Origin: Pseudoruegeria sp039972875 | GTDB lineage: Bacteria > Pseudomonadota > Alphaproteobacteria > Rhodobacterales > Rhodobacteraceae | DNA length: 64,000 bases | Reading direction: 5' to 3' | NCBI GenBank assembly: GCA_039972875.1 | Contig: JBDWMA010000051.1 | Span: 47,605-111,604, forward strand | Part shown: positions 27,415 to 37,097 of the stretch, one piece after another | Position numbering within the stretch: the stretch's first letter is position 1 | Layout of the letters: each line of letters starts with the position of its first letter | Program-made: the position numbers and the translations under genes | Notes under the pieces: generated by a model | The model's database searches: none | Told to the model about the DNA's origin: nothing | The model's input: only the letters and a program-made list of their open reading frames with translations

Positions 27415-28257
27415 TTATTTCGCATCAACAGCTCTTGCTAATGCACAGAACCCTTCGAGGGAAATCTGTTCGGCACGATCTGTTGGCTTTAGACCGGCTG
27501 CGTTCAAACGATCTTCGATATCAGGTGCGATACTTTTTAAGGACGATCGGAGCATTTTTCGACGTTGATTGAAACCTGCGGCGACAAGTCGGGAAAGGGT
27601 TGCAGGATTGGCAGGGAACCGCGCTTCGGGAAGCGCTTTGAGGTGAACAACTGCAGAGTGGATCTTTGGTGGGGGCGTAAAGGCCTCTGGCGGAAGAGAC
27701 ATTACAATGCTTGTATCACAACGCCATTGGGACAAAATTGCCAATCGACCGTAGGTTTTTGAGCCGGGTTTTGCAACGATCCGTTCAGCGACTTCTTTTT
27801 GAAACATCAGCGTCAGACTGGTCCAGTATGGGGGCCAGACGGCTGGGGTCAACCAGCGCACCAACAGTTCAGTACCCACATTATACGGAAGATTCGCAAC
27901 CACCCGTATGGGGGGAGTCAGATGCGCCAAGGCGTCAATCTTGAGGGCATCCTCATTGATGACTTCAAGTTGACCGGGGTATGCGGCCTCGATCTCTGCT
28001 AGCGCGGGTAAACAACGGGCGTCTTTTTCAATGGCCAAAACACGGCGAGCGCCCTCTGCCAACAGCCCGCGAGTCAGGCCACCGGGGCCGGGGCCAACTT
28101 CTAGAATATCACTGCCAGTTAAATCTCCGGCTTGACGGGCAATTTTCGCCGTTAGGTTCAAATCCAACAGAAAATTTTGTCCCAATGATTTTTTGGCCCG
28201 CAGATCGTGGGTTTCAATGACCTCACGAAGGGGAGGGAGACCATCAAGCTGTGCCAT
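27415..28257 (-). CDS. rsmA: 16S rRNA (adenine1518/1519-N6)-dimethyltransferase
   Basis: RsmA (KsgA) dimethylates two adjacent adenines in helix 45 of 16S rRNA. The 280-residue protein has the start KSLGQNFLLD, the SAM motif LEVGPGPGGLTRGLL (about residues 52-66), and the catalytic NLPYN (residues 122-126). The C-terminal FNQRRKMLRSSLK is typical. It is the last gene of the lptF-to-rsmA minus-strand run and overlaps the pdxA stop by 14 bases. Confidence 0.96.
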   Translation of the reverse strand: MAQLDGLPPLREVIETHDLRAKKSLGQNFLLDLNLTAKIARQAGDLTGSDILEVGPGPGGLTRGLLAEGARRVLAIEKDARCLPALAEIEAAYPGQLEVINEDALKIDALAHLTPPIRVVANLPYNVGTELLVRWLTPAVWPPYWTSLTLMFQKEVAERIVAKPGSKTYGRLAILSQWRCDTSIVMSLPPEAFTPPPKIHSAVVHLKALPEARFPANPATLSRLVAAGFNQRRKMLRSSLKSIAPDIEDRLNAAGLKPTDRAEQISLEGFCALARAVDAK

Positions 28258-29245
28258 GTGAAGGCTCCTTTTGGGAATTGCGTTCTTTGGCCATATGTTG
28301 CGCCAGATTCAGTGCTTCAATGAGGCTGGATGGATTGGCCACACCCGTACCGGCGATGTCAAATGCGGTGCCATGATCTGGTGATGTTCGGATAAAGGGC
28401 AATCCGAGGGTGACGTTTACACCCTTGTCAAAATCCAGTGTTTTAATCGGAATAAGGGCCTGATCGTGGTACATGCAAATCGCAGTGTCATAGGTTGCAC
28501 GGGCCGGTGCATGAAACATCGTATCTGCAGAAACTGGACCGGTAATATCCATGCCTGTGTCCCTTAACGCATCCAAAACAGGGGTGATCATAGCGATTTC
28601 TTCGCCTCCCATTGCGCCACCTTCTCCGGCGTGCGGATTTAGTCCTGCGATGCGTAGGCGTGGGGCTTTGATGCCAAAATCTTGTTTTAAGGCGTCGTCC
28701 GTAATTCGAATCGTACTCTCTAACAGCTCTGGGGTGAGGCGTTTGGGGACGTCTTCGATTGCAATGTGTATTGTCACGGGAACAACACGCAAGGCTGGGC
28801 TTGCGAGCATCATGACAACGTCCTTACACCCGGCCAAATGAGCCAAAAATTCTGTATGTCCTGGAAAAGCAAACCCGGCCCCGTCCTGAAGCGCTTTTTT
28901 ATGGATTGGGTTGGTACAGATGGCTGCGGCTTGACCTAATTTTACCAGATCAACGGCACGGGCAATTACGTCAATAACACCTTGTGCATGCGTCGGGTCT
29001 GGCTTGCTTGGGGTGGCGGGTGAGGGAAAAAAGTGGTGTAAAACCGGCAACCCAGTAGACATCACCTCAGCGACATCCGCAGGGGAAGTAATTTCGGTAA
29101 TCGGACAATCATCAGGCAGGTGTCTTGGATCGCCGATATAGAAAAATGGAACCTGTCCTTTCAATGCGCGCCAGGCAGCTGCCGCGAGTTCAGGACCGAC
29201 ACCAGCGGGCTCACCACAGGTCAGTGCAATTGGAAGATCACTCAC
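28244..29245 (-). CDS. pdxA: 4-hydroxythreonine-4-phosphate dehydrogenase
   Basis: PdxA oxidises 4-phosphohydroxy-L-threonine in DXP-dependent pyridoxal phosphate synthesis. The 333-residue protein shows the GEPAGVGPELAAAAW motif at the N-terminus, the metal-binding histidines in GHTEFLAHL and GLNPHAGEGGAMG, and the HDQALIPIK motif near residue 250. It overlaps surA upstream (ATGA) and rsmA downstream, the gene order surA-pdxA-rsmA also known from E. coli. Confidence 0.96.
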   Translation of the reverse strand: MSDLPIALTCGEPAGVGPELAAAAWRALKGQVPFFYIGDPRHLPDDCPITEITSPADVAEVMSTGLPVLHHFFPSPATPSKPDPTHAQGVIDVIARAVDLVKLGQAAAICTNPIHKKALQDGAGFAFPGHTEFLAHLAGCKDVVMMLASPALRVVPVTIHIAIEDVPKRLTPELLESTIRITDDALKQDFGIKAPRLRIAGLNPHAGEGGAMGGEEIAMITPVLDALRDTGMDITGPVSADTMFHAPARATYDTAICMYHDQALIPIKTLDFDKGVNVTLGLPFIRTSPDHGTAFDIAGTGVANPSSLIEALNLAQHMAKERNSQKEPSHGTA

Positions 29246-30489
29246 GGAATGCGAATGACCGCGTCAGCACGCAGTTCTGAAATATATCCGGAGGCAAAGG
29301 AAACGAGCCGTGCATTGACCAGTTGAGTGCGGATCTGTTGACGTGCGATATCCTCATTAAGCTCGGGAGTGCGCCCGCACAGCATCAAAAACACAAGGGT
29401 CTGCCCGTTGTTGCGTGTCAAGGCCGTAGACACTTCGTTGGGATCCATGGAGGTAAGTTCTTTGCGCACATCAGCAGGGATATCGTTTTCGGGTAGAGTT
29501 TCAAATACCAGTTGTTCGTCAGGGTTGCCTTTATTTACCCCATAAAGATCATCGCAAGTATCTACATCTTCACGGATTCTACGTGCCTTTCCAAGCGTCT
29601 CAGAATTGCGCCCGCCTGAGATGTAGAATTGCGCGTATTCGGCAGTGAAGGAATTGCTCTCTTGGCCTGCGGCCTCACGTTTGTCTCGCAATTGAAACAG
29701 CGCAACGGCATTGGGAACAGTGATCGGAGCGGTGACTTCGCCCGGTTTCAGTCCTAGGATTTGACTACGGATCTGATTGGGCAGGCTTGATATTGGCAGC
29801 CAATCAAGACGGCCTCCACGTGCTTTTGACGGTGCGGCGGAATATTGAGAGGCCGCAGAGGAAAACGCAGTGGTTGAACGCAGTTTCTGGATGTCAGGGA
29901 CAAGTGCATTGGTCCGTTCGGCGAATTCTGGGGTGGTGGGTAGAACAATTTCCGTCATCAAGACTTGAATTCCACCAGATCCGGAAGATTGTGCAATGGC
30001 ACGATCAATTTCATCCTCAGTCACTTGGCTGCGTGGTCCAAATAGACCTTGTACCAATTCACGCCACAACAGACCCGCTGCCACAAAATCTCTGAGAGTT
30101 TGTTGGGCAATATCGATTTTTGCAAGTTCATCAATCAGTTGGGGCCCAGTCAGATTTGCCCGGGCGGCAAATTCTTCAACTCCTGCAAAAATTTGTTCCG
30201 TCTCCAGCGTCAGATTAAACCCTTCTGCCGCTTCGCGTTGTAGGCGTTCCTCGATCAATCGATCAAGTGCTTCCGCCTTCAGATCACCGGGTGTTCCGAG
30301 AATCTCGAGAAATTTGATACGTTGTTCCAGCTCATACCGGGTGATGACTTTGTCATTCACATAGGCCACCGGCGTAAACTGGTTTTGGGCAGAGGCTGGC
30401 ATCAAAGTTGCAGCCAATAGCAAGCTCAACCCTGCGATTAGCGGAACGAATATACGCGAAGAGAGTTTCAATAGACGGCTCTTTCTCAT
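29242..30489 (-). CDS. SurA-like periplasmic peptidyl-prolyl isomerase
   Basis: A 415-residue periplasmic chaperone of the SurA type, aiding outer-membrane protein folding. It has a signal peptide (basic start then AGLSLLLAATLMPASAQ), the SurA N-domain (VAYVNDKVITRYELEQRIKFLEI), and a parvulin domain in which RGGRLDWLPISSLP and KPGEVTAPI are visible. The start ATG 30489 is chosen because lptD ends 13 bases upstream; the frame extends 19 codons into lptD. The position after lptD and before pdxA is the classical surA place. Confidence 0.9.
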   Translation of the reverse strand: MRKSRLLKLSSRIFVPLIAGLSLLLAATLMPASAQNQFTPVAYVNDKVITRYELEQRIKFLEILGTPGDLKAEALDRLIEERLQREAAEGFNLTLETEQIFAGVEEFAARANLTGPQLIDELAKIDIAQQTLRDFVAAGLLWRELVQGLFGPRSQVTEDEIDRAIAQSSGSGGIQVLMTEIVLPTTPEFAERTNALVPDIQKLRSTTAFSSAASQYSAAPSKARGGRLDWLPISSLPNQIRSQILGLKPGEVTAPITVPNAVALFQLRDKREAAGQESNSFTAEYAQFYISGGRNSETLGKARRIREDVDTCDDLYGVNKGNPDEQLVFETLPENDIPADVRKELTSMDPNEVSTALTRNNGQTLVFLMLCGRTPELNEDIARQQIRTQLVNARLVSFASGYISELRADAVIRIP

Positions 30490-30502
30490 AGTAGGATGAC
30501 CC

Positions 30503-32620
30503 TTAGTAACATTCGGATACGCTTTGTCGACGGTTGTCAGAACCAAAGCCCAGCAAGTTGACTTTTAGACTGACATTGGTGGAGGGGTCCACCGTAGAAG
30601 TTGACGTAAACCTTCGAGACACCGATAGGTCTACGCTGACGCACTCATTAAAATACTCAAGGCCAATTCCAGCAGTCGCGGCGCTGCCCGCTTCAAAGTC
30701 ATATCGCCAGTCTGCTTTGCCAATCCAGTTTGACGCAAGTTGATATTCTGCGTCGAGTGTCCATTCGGACGTCCTATCATATCGTTCTTGAGTGCTATCT
30801 TCGACCATCCAAATATAGCTGGAACTAATATCGATACCGTCGTCGATCCATTCAAACCGAGTTTCATTTTTGGTCAGTGAGAAGCCATTGTCAAAGAGGG
30901 TACGGTTGACCACGTAAAAATTGTCACCAAGACCGAAGTTTACCGCTGTCAGCCAATCAGATTCTGCGCCTGACAGACCAGAGCCGGTTGAAAAATTGTT
31001 GATATCCGTATCTCTGTAGATTTTTCCGACGGTGACGCCCAATTCCCATCCGTCCGGATCATAACGCGTCCAGGTCGCCCCAATATTTGCACGAAAGCCT
31101 TCTTCTGAGTCGTCAAATCCGGGGAACCGCGACAGGCCAAAGAGGTTGCCTTCGTCAAATTCGATCAAAGTGCTGTCTTCGTTGGGAACGTCGGCGGATC
31201 TCTCTCCTGTCCAAAGAAGTTGAACCATCGGCTCTAAAACATGGACAACACCACCGGCGGACGTTTTCATATGGGGCCACCGAAGTTCAGCCCCAATTGT
31301 GGGTAAGAATTGAGTTTGATCTTTGGTAAAAGCGCTGTCTTGTCTGATTTTGAAATAATCCGCTTGCCCCTGTGCAAGCGTTTTGAAAATCATGCCGTTG
31401 TTCATTTCCCAGTCTCTGTACCAACTTAAAGTACCACTGGCTCGTGCCATGTCTCGCCCGTTTTCTCCGTCTTCAGAGGAATGGCGAAAATGGCTGTGCC
31501 CGTCGAGGTTAAATGTCGCAATGCCCCCGAGTACACCCGGTGTGAATTGTTTTTCATATGTAGCATCAAAAACTTCGGTCGGGATTTCTTCATTGTTTTC
31601 GGATTCACGCAGGGATCTGTAGTGTGTATAAGAGGTGGAAATATACTCGTCGCGCCGGGTTCTGGTCACCTCTAATGTACTGTCCAAGCGGTCCTTGTTG
31701 GAATAGTCATATTCAAGCAAATAGTCCTTGTCGGACGTAATCTCGATATCATAATTCAGAACAAAATCCTGAGACAGCCCATAAGACCCATCCGCAAACA
31801 AATAACCGCGCCATTCATCAGGGCGAATTTTGTCGCGGGTAATCGCGCCTTCTACGTCTAGCTCACCCTCCACAAATTCTTGGCGATAACCAAACTCCAA
31901 AGTTTTTGTCTCTGTCGTGATCAAGGGGGAAACGGTCAAGTCTTTTGAATCCCCTATAGCAATAAAATAGGGGATCTTGATGCCAACCCCGGTCGTTGAA
32001 TCCGATTGAACTGTTGGAATTAAAAAACCGGACGCGCGTTCAACAGTAGGGTCTGGCAATCTAAGCCGTGGAAAATACATGACGGGTACGCCAACAATTT
32101 CAAATCGAGCCCCTTCAAAATATAGCTGACGTTCCAATTCATCATGGACGATTTTCGTTGCTCGAATTTGCCACAGAGGCACTGGATTTGAGGCGCAGAC
32201 ATGACAGCTGGAGGCGACTGTGTTGTTAAGCTGTGTATATCGCCCTTCAATTCGATTGATTGAGGCAGCGGCCAGTTGCAATTGTTGATCCAAAACCAGA
32301 CGTGCGCTGTTTAGAATTCCATTCTGAAGTTGCGTGTCCAAAGTGGCTTGTTCCGCCAATACTCGGGTGCCATCGCCGTATGTAATGACAATTGGTCCCA
32401 GTATTTCTAGCTCTTCGGTTGAGGCATCATAAATGATCTGCGTGGCATTCAGAATGGCACCATCATAAAAGACTTCTACGTGTCCCTGCGCTGTAATGGT
32501 GTTATTGCCCGCCAGTGTAACGTTATCAGCGATTAAGGTTGCGGCCTCTTGCGCTTGGATCTCAAATGGAAACGAGATCGATAGGCCGACGATCAAACAA
32601 AGGGTTCTAACAGATCGCAT
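30503..32620 (-). CDS. lptD: LPS-assembly protein LptD
   Basis: LptD is the outer-membrane barrel that inserts lipopolysaccharide into the outer leaflet. The 705-residue protein begins with a signal peptide (TLCLIVGLSISFPFEIQAQE), followed by the OstA/LptA-like N-domain (AQGHVEVFYDGAILNA) and the long beta-barrel with many alternating aromatic strands, starting around RASGFLIPTVQSDSTTG. The start codon overlaps the lptG stop (TAATG). Two cysteines in SSCHVCASNP (near residue 140) and one near the C-terminus resemble the disulfide Cys of LptD. Confidence 0.95.
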   Translation of the reverse strand: MRSVRTLCLIVGLSISFPFEIQAQEAATLIADNVTLAGNNTITAQGHVEVFYDGAILNATQIIYDASTEELEILGPIVITYGDGTRVLAEQATLDTQLQNGILNSARLVLDQQLQLAAASINRIEGRYTQLNNTVASSCHVCASNPVPLWQIRATKIVHDELERQLYFEGARFEIVGVPVMYFPRLRLPDPTVERASGFLIPTVQSDSTTGVGIKIPYFIAIGDSKDLTVSPLITTETKTLEFGYRQEFVEGELDVEGAITRDKIRPDEWRGYLFADGSYGLSQDFVLNYDIEITSDKDYLLEYDYSNKDRLDSTLEVTRTRRDEYISTSYTHYRSLRESENNEEIPTEVFDATYEKQFTPGVLGGIATFNLDGHSHFRHSSEDGENGRDMARASGTLSWYRDWEMNNGMIFKTLAQGQADYFKIRQDSAFTKDQTQFLPTIGAELRWPHMKTSAGGVVHVLEPMVQLLWTGERSADVPNEDSTLIEFDEGNLFGLSRFPGFDDSEEGFRANIGATWTRYDPDGWELGVTVGKIYRDTDINNFSTGSGLSGAESDWLTAVNFGLGDNFYVVNRTLFDNGFSLTKNETRFEWIDDGIDISSSYIWMVEDSTQERYDRTSEWTLDAEYQLASNWIGKADWRYDFEAGSAATAGIGLEYFNECVSVDLSVSRRFTSTSTVDPSTNVSLKVNLLGFGSDNRRQSVSECY

Positions 32621-33717
32621 TACCCATCCTCTAAATGTAGAATAAGGCCAAGGGCCAATAAGATCCCCGCAATCGGAGGCGTCCATGCCGCCGCAACGAT
32701 TGGGATTTGTCCGCTTTCACCCAAAGCTTGAGCAAAATTACGGATAAAAAAGAGACCAAACCCGGTGAGGATTGCGGCCAAAACCAATGTGCCGGTGCGG
32801 CCAAATCGTGTATGACGCATGGTAAAGGCGGCCCCGATAAGAACCATAGCCACAAACAACAATGGTTGAGCCAGTTCCATCTGAAACCATACTTGGTGTT
32901 GGCGGGACGAGAATCCAGCGGTGTTTAAGCTTTTGATAAAACTGGGAAGCTCCCAGATTGGGATGGCGCTTGGTGTTCCGAAACTGTCCCGAATTTGTTG
33001 GCGAGTCAGGTTAGAACGGAGTTCATATTGTTCATATATTCGCGCATCTCGCTCGGGGTTATCTGTTTGATCAAGGGTCCATATTTTGGCTTTTGTTAGC
33101 ACCCAAAACCCATTTCGTAATGTCGCGGAGTCTGCCACAATCCGTTCGCTTGGCGTGCCTTCCTTGTTAAAGGAAAGGAATGTCACATCCGATAATGAGG
33201 TGCCATCAAGATTGGTTTCAGCCGCCTGAATCACTGTCTGACCTGACGCATTCCCCTGCCGGAGCCAGAGACCCTCTTTTGAGATCGACAGAATTGAGCG
33301 TTCACCGGTTTTATACTGATTGGACAACAATTCGTATTGTTTCTGGGTGCTGGCAACAATTGGATTAAAGAATGCCACGGCGATCATGCCAAGGCAAAAC
33401 GCGGTTACAACGGGCGAAATCAAAGAGGACATGGCCGACCTTCCGGCGGCGCGAGTCACAACCAGCTCACTGCTGCGTGCAAGACTTAAATAATTCGCGA
33501 GGGTCGCCAGAATGACGATCAACGGTAAGATCGTATATAAAGCAGTGGGAACATTGAGCAGAGAGAGGCGGAGGATTTCCGCAAATGTAATGTCCGCATC
33601 ACCAAATTTCCGAAGCTGTTCGACCATGTCAAAGGTCTGCAGCAATAGGACAAAGGCCACCCCAACAATAATGATAAACCGCAAGAATAGCCGGGCGAAA
33701 TACAAATGCATAATCAT
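32620..33717 (-). CDS. lptG: LPS export ABC transporter permease LptG
   Basis: LptG is one of the two permease subunits of the LptB2FG complex that extracts LPS from the inner membrane. The 365-residue protein has two groups of three membrane helices (N-terminal from LYFARLFLRFIIIVGVAF; C-terminal from FVAMVLIGAAF) around a periplasmic beta-jellyroll domain. It overlaps lptF (ATGA) and lptD (TAATG). I chose ATG 33717 for the overlap; ATG 33711 is also possible. Confidence 0.93.
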   Translation of the reverse strand: MIMHLYFARLFLRFIIIVGVAFVLLLQTFDMVEQLRKFGDADITFAEILRLSLLNVPTALYTILPLIVILATLANYLSLARSSELVVTRAAGRSAMSSLISPVVTAFCLGMIAVAFFNPIVASTQKQYELLSNQYKTGERSILSISKEGLWLRQGNASGQTVIQAAETNLDGTSLSDVTFLSFNKEGTPSERIVADSATLRNGFWVLTKAKIWTLDQTDNPERDARIYEQYELRSNLTRQQIRDSFGTPSAIPIWELPSFIKSLNTAGFSSRQHQVWFQMELAQPLLFVAMVLIGAAFTMRHTRFGRTGTLVLAAILTGFGLFFIRNFAQALGESGQIPIVAAAWTPPIAGILLALGLILHLEDG

Positions 33718-34835
33718 GGAGCGATCACTCTCTTGGTAAAGAGTGCAGGTTTTGTGGACAACCACAGCAAAAACAAACTGACCAAGAGGCCAATCGCGGT
33801 TGCCAGATACATCAATGGCCATAGGCTTGGGGTATCGCTAACAATATCCACCATTGTATTGTCCAGCGTTTCAATAACCACCAGCAAGAGCACGGCACCA
33901 ACAACTTGTTTCCAAATGCCAAAGCGGGAAAAAGAGCCAATCATCAAGCAGGAAAATCCAGCAAGAACTGCTACGATACAGATCAGGGCCTGAGAAATCC
34001 GTTCATGCCCTTCAATCCACAGTTTTTCCACAGGTGCGCCAACTTCTTCTAAGAGAGCATCGGTTGGGGCAAAAAGTTCCGGTGTCGTAAGGTGACTGAT
34101 CTTGCGGCGATCTGGATCTTTGGTGGAAATTAGTCCTCCAATATCAAAGACAAAATCTTTGAATGTGGTTGTGCTTAAGCTTTGATCCGAAAGGCGGAGT
34201 GTTTGGGCCATTCCGTCGAACATCAAGAGTTTCGGTCCAGAGTCTTCTCGCACCAGCAAAGCTTTCTTTGCGGTGTAGGTTGTATTGATATTGCTGTTGC
34301 GTTCATCATTCAGAAACATGTCCTGCAGCTCGCCGTTTGCAGAAATGTCTCTGATATAAAAGGTAATCCCATCCGAAGGGTGCATAAACGTACCTTCGAC
34401 CAACAGTGCTGAGGCCACGTTTTTTGCGATCTCAGAGGTGCGGAGCGTTAGTTCCTGTGTGGATCTCGGTACAAGGATATGGGTCAGAATTGACATCAGA
34501 ATGGCAACAATAATCCCAAAAAACAGGACAGGGCGCGCCAAACGGTACGGGCTAAAGCCAGTGGATTGAACAACGACAAGTTCACTCTCATTGGATAGAC
34601 GGTTTGTGACATAGACCGCAGCGATAAAGGCCGCTACGGGTAGAACAACTCGGATCACATTGGGCAATGTGAGGGCCGAGAATTCAAGAAAGACGACAGC
34701 AGATTGCCCATTCGAGATTAGCTGATCAAATAGCGCGACCGCGCGGTTAACCCAGTAAACAAGCACCAGCACCAGCGAGAAAAACCCAAACAACGTCAGC
34801 AGCTGCGACAGGAAGTATCTGTCGAATTTCGCCAC
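33714..34835 (-). CDS. lptF: LPS export ABC transporter permease LptF
   Basis: LptF is the partner permease of LptG. The 373-residue product opens with FDRYFLSQLLTLFGFFSLVLVLVYWVNRAV (first helix), has ESELVVVQSTGFSP as the coupling loop, a periplasmic domain, and three C-terminal helices. Homologs begin near (M/V)A(K/R)FDRY, so I chose GTG 34835; the longer frame adds 37 unconserved codons and would run into the divergent pepA promoter region. The order lptF-lptG-lptD-surA-pdxA-rsmA forms one operon. Confidence 0.92.
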   Translation of the reverse strand: MAKFDRYFLSQLLTLFGFFSLVLVLVYWVNRAVALFDQLISNGQSAVVFLEFSALTLPNVIRVVLPVAAFIAAVYVTNRLSNESELVVVQSTGFSPYRLARPVLFFGIIVAILMSILTHILVPRSTQELTLRTSEIAKNVASALLVEGTFMHPSDGITFYIRDISANGELQDMFLNDERNSNINTTYTAKKALLVREDSGPKLLMFDGMAQTLRLSDQSLSTTTFKDFVFDIGGLISTKDPDRRKISHLTTPELFAPTDALLEEVGAPVEKLWIEGHERISQALICIVAVLAGFSCLMIGSFSRFGIWKQVVGAVLLLVVIETLDNTMVDIVSDTPSLWPLMYLATAIGLLVSLFLLWLSTKPALFTKRVIAP

Positions 34836-34960
34836 TCTATGCCCCCAATTCCGAATTATTTTTAGGCAAACTACCGGATTTTGCACGCGGGTAAAACTGC
34901 TATCTGGTCTTAAGTTGCCCTTCAGGCTACCAATTGCGCAACGCATTCAAGGAGAAAAGC

Positions 34961-36430
34961 ATGACAACCCCCGTCGCTATTGATTTCAAAGAGCTTGATC
35001 TGGACGCAATTGCCGAGGCTCCTGGGCAAATTGTCGTGTTTCTTAAGGGGGACGGGACGCTGGATCAGGCAGGCCGTCGGGTCAACCGTCATATGAAAGG
35101 TGCGCTTGTTCGGTTCGCTGAAAGTGATTCCTTTGAGAAGATGAAACAGGGCGAGGTTAAATCCTTTGCCTTTCCAACAGGTTTAGACGCTGAGTCAGTT
35201 GTCGTTGTGAAGCTTGACCGAAATGCGAAGTCAGATGTTGCACGCAAAGCGGGCGCTGCAGTTGGCAAACTGCATGGTGTACAAAACATGTTGGTTATGG
35301 TCGGTACCATGGTGCGCGCTGCCGAGTTCTCTCTCGGGTTGGCGTTGCGTGCTTATAAATTTGACCCGCATAAAACCGGTGAAAAAGACTTTTATGGTAA
35401 CGTCGTGCTGATGTGCGCCAAGCCCGAGGAACTTGCTGCAGAAGCATCCCCGATGGCGGCTGTAGCGGAAGGTGTCTTCTTTACCCGTGATCTGGTGAAT
35501 GAGCCGGCCAATATTTTGACAACGACCGATTTCGCGGCGCGCCTGGCAGCCATGCAAGAACTTGGTCTAGACGTGGAAATCCTCGAAGAGGTAGAACTCG
35601 AAAAGCTGGGTATGCGAACTTTGTTGTCGGTTGGGCAGGGCAGTGAAAGCCCGTCCAAGGTTGTTGTTATGAAATGGAACGGCGGCGGAGACGAAAAGCC
35701 ATTTGCCCTCGTGGGGAAGGGCGTTGTGTTTGATACGGGCGGAATTTCCTTAAAACCAGCGGGTGGCATGGAAGACATGACCATGGATATGGGCGGGGCA
35801 GGTGTGGTGTCCGGTGTGATGCGTACATTGGCTATGCGGAAAGCCAAAGCCAATGTTGTTGGTGTGGTGGGACTGGTTGAAAACATGCCCGATGGCAAAG
35901 CCACACGTCCCGGTGATGTGGTGAAATCCATGAAGGGTGATACCATTGAGGTCATCAACACCGACGCCGAAGGACGTTTGGTTCTGGCCGATTGTCTTTG
36001 GTATACGCAGGAACGGTTTGAGCCGACCGGCGTCATTAACCTAGCAACCTTAACAGGGGCCATCATCATTGGTCTTGGTCACGACAATGCTGGCGTCTTT
36101 TCAAATGACGATACACTCTGCGGTAATTTTCTAAAAGCTGCGGGCAACGAGGGCGAAGGTGCATGGCGCATGCCCATGGGGCCATCATATGACAAACAAC
36201 TCAAATCACGCGTTGCTGACATGAAAAATGTCGGCACACGGGCCGCTGGGTCGATCACTGCAGCGCAGTTTTTGAAACGATTTGTCAAAGATGGCACGCC
36301 TTGGATTCATTTAGACATCGCTGGAACGGCTTCTGTTAAGGCGGATACTGATTTTGCCCCATCAGGAGCAACGGGGTGGGGTGTCATGGCGTTGGATCGT
36401 ATGATTCGTGACGTCTATGAACCTGAATAA
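34961..36430 (+). CDS. pepA: Leucyl aminopeptidase (M17)
   Basis: PepA is a two-metal aminopeptidase of family M17 that releases N-terminal residues from peptides; in some bacteria it also binds DNA. The 489-residue protein has GKGVVFDTGGISLKPAGGM with the metal-binding Lys and Asp and the signature NTDAEGRLVL. AAGGAG precedes ATG 34961; nine upstream codons of the frame are ignored. Divergent from lptF, with 125 bases between coding regions. holC follows after 12 bases, as in E. coli. Confidence 0.96.
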   Translation: MTTPVAIDFKELDLDAIAEAPGQIVVFLKGDGTLDQAGRRVNRHMKGALVRFAESDSFEKMKQGEVKSFAFPTGLDAESVVVVKLDRNAKSDVARKAGAAVGKLHGVQNMLVMVGTMVRAAEFSLGLALRAYKFDPHKTGEKDFYGNVVLMCAKPEELAAEASPMAAVAEGVFFTRDLVNEPANILTTTDFAARLAAMQELGLDVEILEEVELEKLGMRTLLSVGQGSESPSKVVVMKWNGGGDEKPFALVGKGVVFDTGGISLKPAGGMEDMTMDMGGAGVVSGVMRTLAMRKAKANVVGVVGLVENMPDGKATRPGDVVKSMKGDTIEVINTDAEGRLVLADCLWYTQERFEPTGVINLATLTGAIIIGLGHDNAGVFSNDDTLCGNFLKAAGNEGEGAWRMPMGPSYDKQLKSRVADMKNVGTRAAGSITAAQFLKRFVKDGTPWIHLDIAGTASVKADTDFAPSGATGWGVMALDRMIRDVYEPE

Positions 36431-36442
36431 GGAGCTCGACCT

Positions 36443-36910
36443 TTGGGTGCGGCCTATTTTTATCATCTAACACGTGAACCCGTGGAGGAGACGTTACCCG
36501 TATTGCTTGGCAAAGCCCGGCAGGCCGGGTGGCGTATCGTTGTGCGGGGACGGGATGAGGGACGGATGCAGTGGTTGGACGAACGGCTGTGGCGCGGGCC
36601 TGAAGACAGTTTTCTGGCACATGGTTTGGCTGGTGGGGCGCAAGATGCTCTGCAGCCGATCCTGCTGGGGACCGAAGGAGTGACGACGCAAGGCGCGGGC
36701 TGTCTTATGACGATTGATGGCGCAAGTGTTAGCCCCGAGGAGGTCTTACTGTTGGAGCGAACTTGTATTTTGTTTGACGGCACCGACGCCGACGCTGTTC
36801 AAAATGCGCGCGGTCAATGGAAAGCCCTTACGGGGGCTGGTTGTGCAACTCAGTATTGGTCTCAAGAAGAGGGCCCGTGGAAGATGAAGGCCGAGTCACA
36901 GGCGAAATAG
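36443..36910 (+). CDS. holC: DNA polymerase III chi subunit
   Basis: HolC is the accessory subunit of the DNA polymerase III clamp loader that contacts SSB. The 155-residue protein has the family layout: AAYFYHLTREPVEETLPVLL, then VRGRDEGRMQWLDERLW and DSFLAHGLAGG in the N-terminal half, and the helix around DADAVQNARGQWK. It starts with TTG 36443 (AAGGAG 8 bases upstream); no ATG is available in the right place. It is paired with pepA. Confidence 0.9.
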   Translation: MGAAYFYHLTREPVEETLPVLLGKARQAGWRIVVRGRDEGRMQWLDERLWRGPEDSFLAHGLAGGAQDALQPILLGTEGVTTQGAGCLMTIDGASVSPEEVLLLERTCILFDGTDADAVQNARGQWKALTGAGCATQYWSQEEGPWKMKAESQAK

Positions 36911-37097
36911 ATACGACAGCTTTTGTGATGACTTCATTGTGGTTTCCATGATTCCTTAACGAAAACAATGCTTACACATCAAAATCAATCTGTAGCTTGA
37001 TGTATTCTTTGGAACACAGACTTTGTATGAATTAGCGGCTTGACCTCAACCTATGTTGATGTTGTAGCACTATGTTTCAAGTGATGGAGCAACGCCT